Shown here piece by piece: positions 14,981-22,216 of a DNA stretch of 27,356 nt (position 1 is the stretch's first letter; the number at the start of each line of letters is the position of its first letter). The stretch spans positions 1-27,356 of the forward strand of contig JABMPV010000390.1 in the NCBI GenBank assembly GCA_013202595.1, written 5' to 3'. Origin of the DNA: a bacterium (GTDB lineage Bacteria > Actinomycetota > Acidimicrobiia > Spongiisociales > UBA11373). The notes beneath the pieces are model-generated. The model ran no database searches and was not told the origin of the DNA. It saw nothing but the letters and a program-made list of their open reading frames with translations. The position numbers were made by a program, and so were the translations under genes.

Positions 14981-16092
14981 AGGTTGCCTCGCTTCGCCTG
15001 CTCCCGTTCAATCGCTTCGAACAGGGCCTTGAGGTTCCCCTTGCCGAATCCGGTCGCCCCTCTCCTCTCGATGAACTCGAAGAAGACGGTCGGACGATCC
15101 TGGAGCATCCTCGTGAAGATCTGGAGCAACTGGCCTCCTTCATCCGCATCGGCGAGGAGTCGCAATCCCATGAACCTGTCCCGGTCGACGTCCAGTGCGG
15201 GGATGCGCTCCCACAGGTCTTCGTAGTAGGTGTCGGGGACGTTGAGCGTCGTGAGCCCCCTGGAATGGGTCTCGGTGACCGTCGCCATCAGGTCGCCGGT
15301 GTGGAGCGCGATGTGCTGCACCCCCGGACCCCGGTAGAAGTCGAGGTACTCGTCGATCTGCGACCTCTTCAGCCCCTCTGCCGGTTCGTTGATGGGCAGC
15401 TTGATGATTCCGCTTCCGTCCCACATGACCTTCGACATGAGGGCGGTGTACTCGGTACTGATCGCATCGTCATCGAAGTGCTTCAGCAGCGTGAATCCGA
15501 ATACCCGCTCGTAGAACTCGACCCACTCGTCCATGCGGCCCAACTCCACGTTGGCGACCACGTGGTCGATGAATTGCAGCCCGATCGGAGCGGCGGTCGC
15601 ATCGGCTCTGGTCTCGAAGCCCGGAAGGTCGCCGTCCCGTTCGACGAACGAGTGGAGCGTGTCGCCGTATGCCTCGATGGCCGAGAGGACGGCTCTTCCC
15701 TGTGCGTCCTCGACCACGTGGGGTTCTGTCGCCGGCTCCGCACCTCTGTCGACCGCCATCTCGAAAGCGACTCTGGCGTCGGGCACCGCGATGGCGACGT
15801 CGCGCACTCCCGGCCCGTGGAGGGTCAGGTGGCGGCTGAGCGGATGATCGGGCGTCATAGCCCCGGTGATGACGAACGTGACGTCGCCCTGTTGCAGCAG
15901 ATATGAGGCGGTGTCGGGTGTCCCGGTCTCCGGGCCCCGGTATCCGGTGATCGAGAAGCCAAGCACCGACCTCAGGAACATCGATGTCTGGTAGGCGTTG
16001 CCGACCCACCACTCGAGGTGCGAGAAGCCCTTGATCGGGAAGTCGTCGCGTCCGGCCATGTCGCGGGCGCGCTGCTCTGTGCTCTGGTCCAC
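14977..16092 (-). CDS. hppD: 4-hydroxyphenylpyruvate dioxygenase
   Basis: Converts 4-hydroxyphenylpyruvate to homogentisate in tyrosine catabolism (cytoplasmic, non-haem Fe(II)). The protein has two VOC-fold halves; iron ligands fit H177 (FIDHVVANV), H260 (GVQHIALHT) and E339 (VFFEFIER). The C-terminal GFGKGNLKALFEAIE helix is typical. With GTG 16092 as start it has 371 aa, near the family length. This start has GAGG upstream and lies about 30 nt after a TATGGT -10 candidate. An ATG at 16125 or a further upstream start would add residues unlike the family. It is divergent from fumarylacetoacetase and coupled to the HMG-CoA-lyase-like gene. Confidence 0.93.
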   Translation of the reverse strand: MDQSTEQRARDMAGRDDFPIKGFSHLEWWVGNAYQTSMFLRSVLGFSITGYRGPETGTPDTASYLLQQGDVTFVITGAMTPDHPLSRHLTLHGPGVRDVAIAVPDARVAFEMAVDRGAEPATEPHVVEDAQGRAVLSAIEAYGDTLHSFVERDGDLPGFETRADATAAPIGLQFIDHVVANVELGRMDEWVEFYERVFGFTLLKHFDDDAISTEYTALMSKVMWDGSGIIKLPINEPAEGLKRSQIDEYLDFYRGPGVQHIALHTGDLMATVTETHSRGLTTLNVPDTYYEDLWERIPALDVDRDRFMGLRLLADADEGGQLLQIFTRMLQDRPTVFFEFIERRGATGFGKGNLKALFEAIEREQAKRGNL

Positions 16093-16154
16093 TTCGTGCC
16101 CTCTTCTCGCGGCCGATTCCACCATACGCAGTCCTGACGCGTTACGTCCGGCTG

Positions 16155-16160
16155 TACGCT
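16155..16160 (+). promoter_or_regulatory. -10 box, leaderless promoter of fumarylacetoacetase
   Basis: TACGCT, 6 nt before ATG 16167. The divergent dioxygenase promoter lies about 35 bp to the left. Confidence 0.55.
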
Positions 16161-16166
16161 CACGCG

Positions 16167-17393
16167 ATGTCGCCAACGTGGGTTCCCGTCCCCGATCACT
16201 CCGAGTTTCCGCTGCACAGCCTCCCCTTCGGCGTCATCGATCCCGGGGACGGTGCCCGGATAGTCGTTGCGATCGGCGATCACGCGCTCGACATGCGGGC
16301 TCTGGCCGGCGCCGGGTTGCTCGATGTGGAACCTGGCGTGGCTCCGGCGCTGTCGTCGAACGACCTCAACGCCTACCTGTCGCTCGGCCGGGAGGCGTGG
16401 GGCGCCGTCAGAGGGGTGATCACGGGTTTGCTGATGACGGGGGAGGCGGAGATCAGGGATGCGGGAGCGCTCCTCGATCCCGTCGAAGCGGTGCACCTGC
16501 TGCCGTTCGTGCCCGGAGACTTCGTCGACGGCTACTCGTCCCTCGAGCATGCGACGACGATGGGTCGTATCTTGCGCCCGGAGGGCGAACCGCTGCTACC
16601 CAATTGGCGTCACATGCCGGTCGCCTATCGAGGGACTCCGAGCACGGTGATGGTGTCCGGATCGCCCGTTCGCAGGCCACGGGGCCAGGTGCTCGGACCC
16701 GATGGGATGCCGGAGCACAGGGAGACCGCGGCCCTCGACTTCGAGTTGGAGGTGGGGTTCGTGGTCGGGCCGGGCAATGGGATCGGCCGGCCGATCGACA
16801 TCGACGACACCGCCGACCATATCTTCGGCGTGGTGCTCGTGAACGATTGGAGCGCCCGGGACTTCCAGAAGTGGGAGGGGCGCCCTCTCGGTCCCAACAT
16901 CGCCAAGTCGTTTGCGACGTCGGTGTCGCCGTGGGTGATCCCGTTGGATGCGCTCACCACGGCGATGATCCCCTCGCGTCCGCAGAGTCCACAACCGCTC
17001 GAGTACCTCAGGCCGTCGGGAGACTGGGGCCTCGATCTGGATCTGGGTGTGGATCTCGGCACGGCGGCATCCGCTCCGATGGTGGTGAGCAGGACGTCGA
17101 TGCGTGGCGTCTACTGGACCTTCGCCCAACAGTTGGCCCATCTCACCGTGAACGGCGCAGCCCTTCGACCGGGCGACCTCATTTCGTCGGGGACTATCTC
17201 GGGCAAGGCGGCGGGGTCGAAGGGGTGTCTGATCGAGGCCACTCTGGACGGCGCCCGGCCGATCACCCTGCCCTCCGGAGAGACCCGGTCGTATCTCGAA
17301 GACGGCGACACCGTCGTCCTGCGTGGCTCGGCTCCGGCCGCCGGTATCGGTCTCGGTGAGGTAGTCGGGACCGTGCTGCCCGCACACGACTGA
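16167..17393 (+). CDS. fahA: Fumarylacetoacetase
   Basis: Hydrolyses fumarylacetoacetate to fumarate and acetoacetate, the last step of the homogentisate pathway. The 408-aa length and the two-domain layout (SH3-like N-terminus to about 115, FAH fold after) match the family. Metal ligands correspond to D121, E193 and E195 (DFELEVGF) and D227 (VNDWSARD); the catalytic His is H128 (DGYSSLEHAT), with a later Glu in CLIEAT. GPNIAKSFATSVSPWV is also conserved. It is divergent from hppD. Homogentisate dioxygenase and an isomerase are not in the window, so the pathway must be completed elsewhere. Confidence 0.96.
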   Translation: MSPTWVPVPDHSEFPLHSLPFGVIDPGDGARIVVAIGDHALDMRALAGAGLLDVEPGVAPALSSNDLNAYLSLGREAWGAVRGVITGLLMTGEAEIRDAGALLDPVEAVHLLPFVPGDFVDGYSSLEHATTMGRILRPEGEPLLPNWRHMPVAYRGTPSTVMVSGSPVRRPRGQVLGPDGMPEHRETAALDFELEVGFVVGPGNGIGRPIDIDDTADHIFGVVLVNDWSARDFQKWEGRPLGPNIAKSFATSVSPWVIPLDALTTAMIPSRPQSPQPLEYLRPSGDWGLDLDLGVDLGTAASAPMVVSRTSMRGVYWTFAQQLAHLTVNGAALRPGDLISSGTISGKAAGSKGCLIEATLDGARPITLPSGETRSYLEDGDTVVLRGSAPAAGIGLGEVVGTVLPAHD

Positions 17394-17427
17394 CCATCGA
17401 AACGCCGGGGCGGCGGTCGCCCGGGGG

Positions 17428-17433
17428 TACCCT
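17428..17433 (+). promoter_or_regulatory. -10 box of MaoC/MoaD-fusion operon
   Basis: TACCCT, 36 nt before ATG 17470. Here a true leader with a Shine-Dalgarno (AGGAG, 17458-17462, 7-nt spacing) follows, in contrast to the leaderless neighbours. Confidence 0.5.
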
Positions 17434-17469
17434 TGCCGACAGCGCACCCCGGCTGCCAGGAGACGCCTC

Positions 17470-18309
17470 ATGCCGCTCAACTTCGACCTCGCAGGAAAGG
17501 TCTTCGACTCCGTCGAGGTGACCATCATCCCTCGACAGATAGAGGCCTATGCCGCGGCTGCCTCAGACACCAACCCCAGGTACCTGGCATCGGCCGGAGA
17601 CCAGGTCGGATCGCCCGTGTTCCCCGTCGTGCCGGGCCTCCCGATCATGTTGGGCACCGTCGGCTCCGACCCCGACCTCGGCGTGGAGAATCCCCTGATG
17701 ACCGTCCATGGTGAGGAGGAGATCGTCTTCCACAAGCCGGTCCGTCCCGGGCCGCTGGTGCTGACACCCTCGCTGGAACGGGTCGAGGACAAGGGCTCGG
17801 GAGCGATCTACGTCACCAAGGTGGCGGCAGTCGGCCTCGACGGCGAGCCCGTCGTCGACCAGTACGCGACGATCTTCGTTCGCGGCGGCGGCAGCGGCGT
17901 GAGACGCGAGTCGGAGGCACGTCCGGTTCCTCCGGTCAAAGGAGACATCGAGACGGAGTTCACCAAGCACGTCGATCTGACGATGCCGCTGCGATATGCC
18001 GACGCCTCCGGCGACCACAATCCGATCCATCTCGACGCCGGCGTCGCCACCGCAGTCGGTCTCCCGGGTGTCATCAATCATGGACTGGGCACTCTCGCTC
18101 TGGTGGCCGGAGGTCTGGTGGATCACCTGGCCGACGGTGATCCCGTCGCCGTACGCCGCCTCGCCGCACGGTTCACCGACATGGTCATTCCGGGGAGTGA
18201 CCTCGCCACCACCGTCTGGTCGTCTGCGAGTGGGGCATATCTCTTCGAGACCACCCGCCCCGATGGGTCCATCGTGATCTCGGGCTCTATCGAAATGGCT
18301 GGTGCGTGA
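17470..18309 (+). CDS. MaoC-like double-hotdog hydratase/dehydratase
   Basis: A 279-aa protein with an N-terminal FAS1-like dehydratase hotdog (about 5-140) and a C-terminal MaoC hotdog (about 160-275). The hydratase-2 motif ASGDHNPIHLD gives the catalytic pair D182 and H187, followed by GLPGVINHG. This architecture is known from enoyl-CoA hydratases and from HadAB/Htd2-type 3-hydroxyacyl dehydratases. Cytoplasmic acyl-CoA or acyl-ACP metabolism is expected; which of the two cannot be told. It starts with a good Shine-Dalgarno. Its TGA overlaps the start of the next gene, so the two proteins are made together. Confidence 0.9.
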   Translation: MPLNFDLAGKVFDSVEVTIIPRQIEAYAAAASDTNPRYLASAGDQVGSPVFPVVPGLPIMLGTVGSDPDLGVENPLMTVHGEEEIVFHKPVRPGPLVLTPSLERVEDKGSGAIYVTKVAAVGLDGEPVVDQYATIFVRGGGSGVRRESEARPVPPVKGDIETEFTKHVDLTMPLRYADASGDHNPIHLDAGVATAVGLPGVINHGLGTLALVAGGLVDHLADGDPVAVRRLAARFTDMVIPGSDLATTVWSSASGAYLFETTRPDGSIVISGSIEMAGA

Positions 18310-19289
18310 TGGCTCGCCTTCGGATGTTCGCCAATCTTCGAGAGGCAGCGGGGTCTGCCCTGGCCGACGTGCCGGGTGCGACGGTCGGTGAAGTGCTCGA
18401 CAATGCCGTCGAGCGGTTCGGGCCGGCGTTTGCCGCCGGGCTCGGCCCGGCCAAGGCCTGGGTCAATGGGACGCACGCAGATTCCTCGGCACCCGTCACC
18501 GACGAAGATGAGATCGCCCTGATCCCTCCTGTGAGCGGCGGGACCACCGCGGTGCGCTCTCCCGCCGGTATGGAGGCGGGGATCGTCATCGCCTGCACGC
18601 TGGCGCTGTTCGTCGCCAATGCCATCTCGCTCCAATGGCTGGCCGTGGTCGTCGTTCTGGTGGCAGCAGTGTGGGCGCTCGACGCCTCCGAGTCTGCGGG
18701 GCGGCGGGATCTTCGTGTGGGTGTGATCCCTGCTCTCCTTGGCACACTCGGCGCAGTGTTGGCCGCCTATCGCTTCGGTGTGCCCGGCCTCGCTGCGGCT
18801 GTCGCAGGAGCGACGCTGGTGGCTCTTGTGTGGAGCATCGCCGCCCCTCGATACCGCTCCATCCCTTCGATCGCGGCGACGGTGGTGCTCACGCTGATCG
18901 CATCGTCCGGCGCCGGGACGATGATCGTGCTCCGGCTCCGCTCGGAAGAGGAGATGCTCGCATTCCTCGTCGTCGCCGTCGCCGGGATAGGTGCAGGATG
19001 GCTCGGCGGCAGGTCGGGCATTCAGATGCTGGATCCGGTGACCATGACCCTCATCGGAGCCATCGGCGCCGGAGTCGTTGCCGCCGTGGTGTGGGGAGAC
19101 GAGATCGTGCCCATTCTCCTAGGGAGTATCGGTGCGGCGATCGCCCTGGTGGCAGGGAGGAACATCGGCACCCTGATGCGAGCAGGCGGGTTCTTCGCAG
19201 CGGGGACCATGCCCGGGAGCCTCTCGTTCCTCGATGGGCTTTTCCCTGCTGCGGCAGCCTTCTGGCTGCTGCTCACTGCCGTTGCGTGA
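18309..19289 (+). CDS. MoaD/ThiS-like ubiquitin-fold domain fused to a multi-TM membrane protein
   Basis: A 326-aa protein from ATG 18309 (GTG 18306 would add one residue). Residues 1-78 read like a complete MoaD: RLRMFANLREAAG at the start, a VGEVLDNAVERFG helix, WVNG, DEDEIALIPPVSGG at the end. MoaD and ThiS end exactly at this Gly-Gly, which is adenylated and thiocarboxylated to donate sulfur. Here the chain continues into about nine hydrophobic segments (about 90-326). The last part, with MPGSLSFLDGL then AAAAFWLLL, loosely recalls the end of CDP-diacylglycerol synthase (PGHGG-x-LDR-x-D) but lacks its acidic and His residues. It is coupled to the MaoC gene (TGATG). The role is unknown; the fusion is unusual. 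Confidence 0.8.
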   Translation: MARLRMFANLREAAGSALADVPGATVGEVLDNAVERFGPAFAAGLGPAKAWVNGTHADSSAPVTDEDEIALIPPVSGGTTAVRSPAGMEAGIVIACTLALFVANAISLQWLAVVVVLVAAVWALDASESAGRRDLRVGVIPALLGTLGAVLAAYRFGVPGLAAAVAGATLVALVWSIAAPRYRSIPSIAATVVLTLIASSGAGTMIVLRLRSEEEMLAFLVVAVAGIGAGWLGGRSGIQMLDPVTMTLIGAIGAGVVAAVVWGDEIVPILLGSIGAAIALVAGRNIGTLMRAGGFFAAGTMPGSLSFLDGLFPAAAAFWLLLTAVA

Positions 19290-20257
19290 GGGCCAGCACC
19301 TCATCGAGCGCATCGAAGAACCGGGTGTTCTCCTGAGGCGCGCCCGCTGAGATCCGGAGCCATCCCTGGGGAGCCGAAGGCCGGACGATGACGCCGCGCG
19401 AGGTGAGTCCGGCGACCACGTCGTCGCACTGCCCGCCGAAACCCGCATAGACGAAGTTGGCCTGGCTGTGCGACACATCGAAGCCGCGGAGTCGCAGACC
19501 CGTGCCCAGCGCGGTGCGGGCGCTGCGGTTGGCTTCGGCTCGTTCCGTCACTCGTTCCGGGTGCCGCACCGGCGAGGCCGTAGATCTTGGAGAACGTCCT
19601 CGTGACCATGAGGTTCGGCCTGGCGGCCGCTTCGGCTGCGAGCGAGTGATAGTCCGCAGCTGTGGCGTACTCGGCGTAGGCCTCGTCCACGACGATCAGC
19701 GTCTTATCGGGAATGGCATCGATCAGACCGGCGACATCATCGGTGGAGATATGGGTGCCGGTGGGGTTGTTGGGATTGCACACATACACCACGGTGGTGT
19801 CGGGTCGGATGGCGGCAGCCATTGCGTCGAGGTCGTGACGGTGCTCGGCATCGAGCGGCACCGCCATAGGTGTGGCCCCCGATGCGAGCGTTGCGATCCT
19901 GTAGAGGGGAAACGATGGCTCTGCGAACACCGCCGACGTCCCGGGTCCGCCGCACGCCAGACCTGTCATCAGGGTGATCTCGTTGCTCGCACCTCCGGTG
20001 AGGGTGTTTGCGGCGGGCACGCCGAGGTGATCGGAGAGAGCGTTCGTCAGGGTGAGGCGGCGGTTGTCGGGATAGTGGTGGGCATCGCTCAGCACATGAG
20101 TTGCCGCAGAGATCGCCTCGGGGAACGGCCGTTCGGGGCTCTCATTGGATGCCATCTTGACCACATCGGAGATCCCGGTCTCCGCCGTGACATCGTCGGC
20201 CGAGCGGCCCGGTCGATAGGGAGAGATGGCGTAGAAATCCAGGCGGAATGTGGGCAC
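19273..20257 (-). pseudogene. hisC: Histidinol-phosphate aminotransferase, internally deleted and frameshifted
   Basis: The N-terminal part (GTG 20257 to about 19570) is a clear HisC: MASNESP, PLP-fold elements VCNPNNPTGTH and VDEAYAEY, and the Schiff-base Lys in TFSKIYGLAG. Directly after GLAG the frame is lost. The C-terminal part resumes in another frame (from about 19569) with RHPERVTERAEANRSA through SQANFVYAGFGG and PQGWLRISAG to the end at 19273. Normally about 40 residues lie between these points, including the LRxGY segment whose Arg contacts PLP phosphate. Both a deletion and a frame change at about 19565-19575 are therefore needed, so the product should be inactive. An assembly error at the junction is the alternative. 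It is divergent from the M23 peptidase gene. Confidence 0.85.
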
Positions 20258-20303
20258 GGCGGCGAGCCTGCCCGGGGGCCCTCTCCCGGCTCGGTCCGGG
20301 GCA

Positions 20304-20398
20304 GGAGAACACCCCAGCTCTTGGCTCGCGTCGCGCTTCACCTCGAACTCCCCTGTGCCGATGCTCAGGTGGAGGGAGGGAAATCGACCGTGTTCTCC
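20304..20398. promoter_or_regulatory. Spaced inverted repeat in hisC/peptidase divergent region
   Basis: GGAGAACAC (20304-20312) and GTGTTCTCC (20390-20398) are exact reverse complements, 77 bp apart, in the 165-bp region between the divergent hisC remnant and the peptidase gene. They could be paired operator half-sites or a leader stem for hisC; chance is not excluded. Confidence 0.3.
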
Positions 20399-20409
20399 GA
20401 ATCCGCGCA

Positions 20410-20415
20410 TACGAT
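20410..20415 (+). promoter_or_regulatory. -10 box, leaderless promoter of M23 peptidase
   Basis: TACGAT, 7 nt before ATG 20423. It supports this start over the far upstream open frame. Confidence 0.55.
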
Positions 20416-20422
20416 CGGCCGT

Positions 20423-21622
20423 ATGAGGGCCAGAACTCGCACCGCTCTGGCGGTGTTGCTGGCCGTTGCCATGATCGGCACGGCGTCGCCGGCATCCTCC
20501 ATCACAGAGGAGGAGGTCGAACAAGCGCGCCGCGAACGCGAAGCCGCCGTCCTCGAGCAGGAGGTTGCGATCGCCGAGGCCACAGGCAGGGCGGAGGAGC
20601 GGGCAGCAGCCCTCACCGATCTCGAGGACGCCGCCATCCTCTATGAGACGATCAACTCGGAGTTCCAGGAGATCACCTTCCGGATGGGCCAGGTGCGGAG
20701 CCGCATCGACGCCTACGAGGACGATGTCCGGGACCTCCGCGAAACCGTCGTACAGCGAGCCGTCGAGGCCTACATGTTCGGCCCCGAACGAGATGCGATG
20801 GCCGGTGTCGTCGACCCCGAGGAGATCCAGCAGGCTCTGATCGCCAGGCAGATCCTCTCGGGTGCCGTCGAATCGGAGGCTGCCGCCCTCGATTCGCTCG
20901 AAGCAACCACCGCCGAGATGGAGCGCCTCAAGGGGCGGCTCGCAGACGACGGTGTTCGGGTCGCAGTGCTCAGGGCTGAGGCCGAGGCGATCACCGCGAG
21001 GATGGACGAGTTGTTCTCAGAGGCCGAGGCGGTGCTCGCCTCGGCCCAGGGTGTCGTCGACGACACCTCTGTCGTGGTCGCCGAGGCGGAGAGCCAGGTG
21101 CTGTCGGCCGAGCAGGAACTGGCGGCTCAGCGCTATCGAGAAGAGCAGGAGCGTCTTCGCCAGGAAGAACTGCGCCGTTCGCTCGCCCACCCGGAGTTGG
21201 GTGTGCCGCTCGACGTCACGCCGGGATTCATCTGCCCGGTCTCAGGGTTCTCGTCGTGGACCGACACGTGGGGAGCCCCTCGATCGGGAGGCAGAACCCA
21301 CAAGGGCATCGACATGATGGGCAGACAGGGGACGCCCCTGATCGCCGTAGGTGACGGAATCATCGAGCGAAGGTTTGGGGCGCTCGGCGGGAACATCGTG
21401 TGGCTGTTCGCCGACCACGGGTCGTCGTACTTCTATGCCCACCTCGACACATTCGCCGAAGGTGTCGATTCGGGCGATTGGGTGACACGTGGGACGGTCA
21501 TCGGGTACATGGGGGACACGGGGAATCCCGCTCCAGGGGCCTATCACCTACATTTCGGGATCTACCCGGGAGGGATCACCGCCGTGAACCCGTATCCTAC
21601 GATCAAGGCAGTGTGCCCCTAG
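20423..21622 (+). CDS. Secreted M23 peptidase with coiled-coil domain (EnvC/LytM-like)
   Basis: A 399-aa exported protein. A signal peptide (about 1-27, cleavage after SPA-S-S) is followed by a long Glu/Ala/Arg-rich coiled coil (about 28-255). A C-terminal LytM domain follows, with zinc ligands H293 and D297 (THKGID), H340 (YAHLD) and H377 in HLHFGI (H375-H377). The full ligand set suggests an active zinc endopeptidase that cuts peptidoglycan cross-links, unlike degenerate EnvC regulators. The coiled coil may place it at the division site or bind a membrane partner. The open frame extends about 960 bp upstream, antisense to hisC, and that part is not coding. Confidence 0.93.
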   Translation: MRARTRTALAVLLAVAMIGTASPASSITEEEVEQARREREAAVLEQEVAIAEATGRAEERAAALTDLEDAAILYETINSEFQEITFRMGQVRSRIDAYEDDVRDLRETVVQRAVEAYMFGPERDAMAGVVDPEEIQQALIARQILSGAVESEAAALDSLEATTAEMERLKGRLADDGVRVAVLRAEAEAITARMDELFSEAEAVLASAQGVVDDTSVVVAEAESQVLSAEQELAAQRYREEQERLRQEELRRSLAHPELGVPLDVTPGFICPVSGFSSWTDTWGAPRSGGRTHKGIDMMGRQGTPLIAVGDGIIERRFGALGGNIVWLFADHGSSYFYAHLDTFAEGVDSGDWVTRGTVIGYMGDTGNPAPGAYHLHFGIYPGGITAVNPYPTIKAVCP

Positions 21623-21641
21623 CCGGGGGCCGCCGACCAGA

Positions 21642-21647
21642 TACCCT
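21642..21647 (+). promoter_or_regulatory. -10 box of RsiG-AnsA-GNAT-MshA operon
   Basis: TACCCT, about 25 nt before GTG 21673, leaving a short leader with GGTGAG just ahead of the start. Confidence 0.45.
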
Positions 21648-21672
21648 GTCTCCGAACCGGCCTGGGTGAGCA

Positions 21673-22212
21673 GTGAAAGAACAGAACCGCCGCCGCATCG
21701 ACATCATCTCGTCTGCGGAATTCACGAACAATCTAGATTCGCTCGACCTCGATGAGCTTCGCTCCCGTCGCCAGATGTGCAGCGATCTCGACACAGAGCT
21801 CTCCTATTACAGACGTCTGCTCCACGGACGCATGGACATCCTTGGGTTCGAGAGCCGCAGGCGCACGGGCGAAGAGAAGCGGAGCCTGCTCGAAGCCCTT
21901 CCCGAGATCCTCGCCCACGGCGCCAGTGTCGGTGGGGCCTTCCCCGAGAGGGCGGTCCCCGTCGAGGCGCCTGAGATCCCGGCAGTCGGTCGCCGGGCGG
22001 TCGACAAGGTCCTGGGCGACGACTTCATCGCCCGCCTGCCCGACCTGACCGAAGAGGAGATCACCGAGGCCCAGGCCCGGCTCACCGAAGTGGAGACCGG
22101 GGTGTCCGATCAGCGACGCACCGTCCATGGCGCAATCGACATCCTCCAGGCCGAACTGACCCGGCGCTACCGCGAGGGCCTGTCGGATCCCGCAGACCTC
22201 TTGCGGGGTTGA
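21673..22212 (+). CDS. RsiG/AmfC-like c-di-GMP-binding anti-sigma factor candidate
   Basis: A 179-aa soluble helical protein. Two helices carry matching spaced motifs: D40-x3-S44-x2-R47-x3-H51-x3-D55 and E141-x3-S145-x2-R148-x3-H152-x3-D156, each followed by I-L. This is the pattern E-x3-S-x2-R-x3-Q-x3-D by which Streptomyces RsiG (aerial mycelium formation protein family) binds a c-di-GMP dimer and sequesters sigma WhiG; here His replaces Gln in both copies. A variable linker (about 60-125) joins the helices. No sigma factor gene is adjacent. The start is GTG 21673. It is the first gene of an operon with asparaginase, a GNAT and MshA. The c-di-GMP and anti-sigma roles are inferred from the motif. 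Confidence 0.75.
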   Translation: MKEQNRRRIDIISSAEFTNNLDSLDLDELRSRRQMCSDLDTELSYYRRLLHGRMDILGFESRRRTGEEKRSLLEALPEILAHGASVGGAFPERAVPVEAPEIPAVGRRAVDKVLGDDFIARLPDLTEEEITEAQARLTEVETGVSDQRRTVHGAIDILQAELTRRYREGLSDPADLLRG

Positions 22213-22216
22213 CCGA

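Noticed and set aside
17401..17427. Intrinsic terminator after fumarylacetoacetase
   Set aside because: Only a weak GC stem (GGGCG/CGCCC) without a T-tract.
19457..20422. Long N-terminal extension of the M23 peptidase
   Set aside because: Antisense to hisC; the signal peptide begins at ATG 20423, 7 nt after a -10 box.
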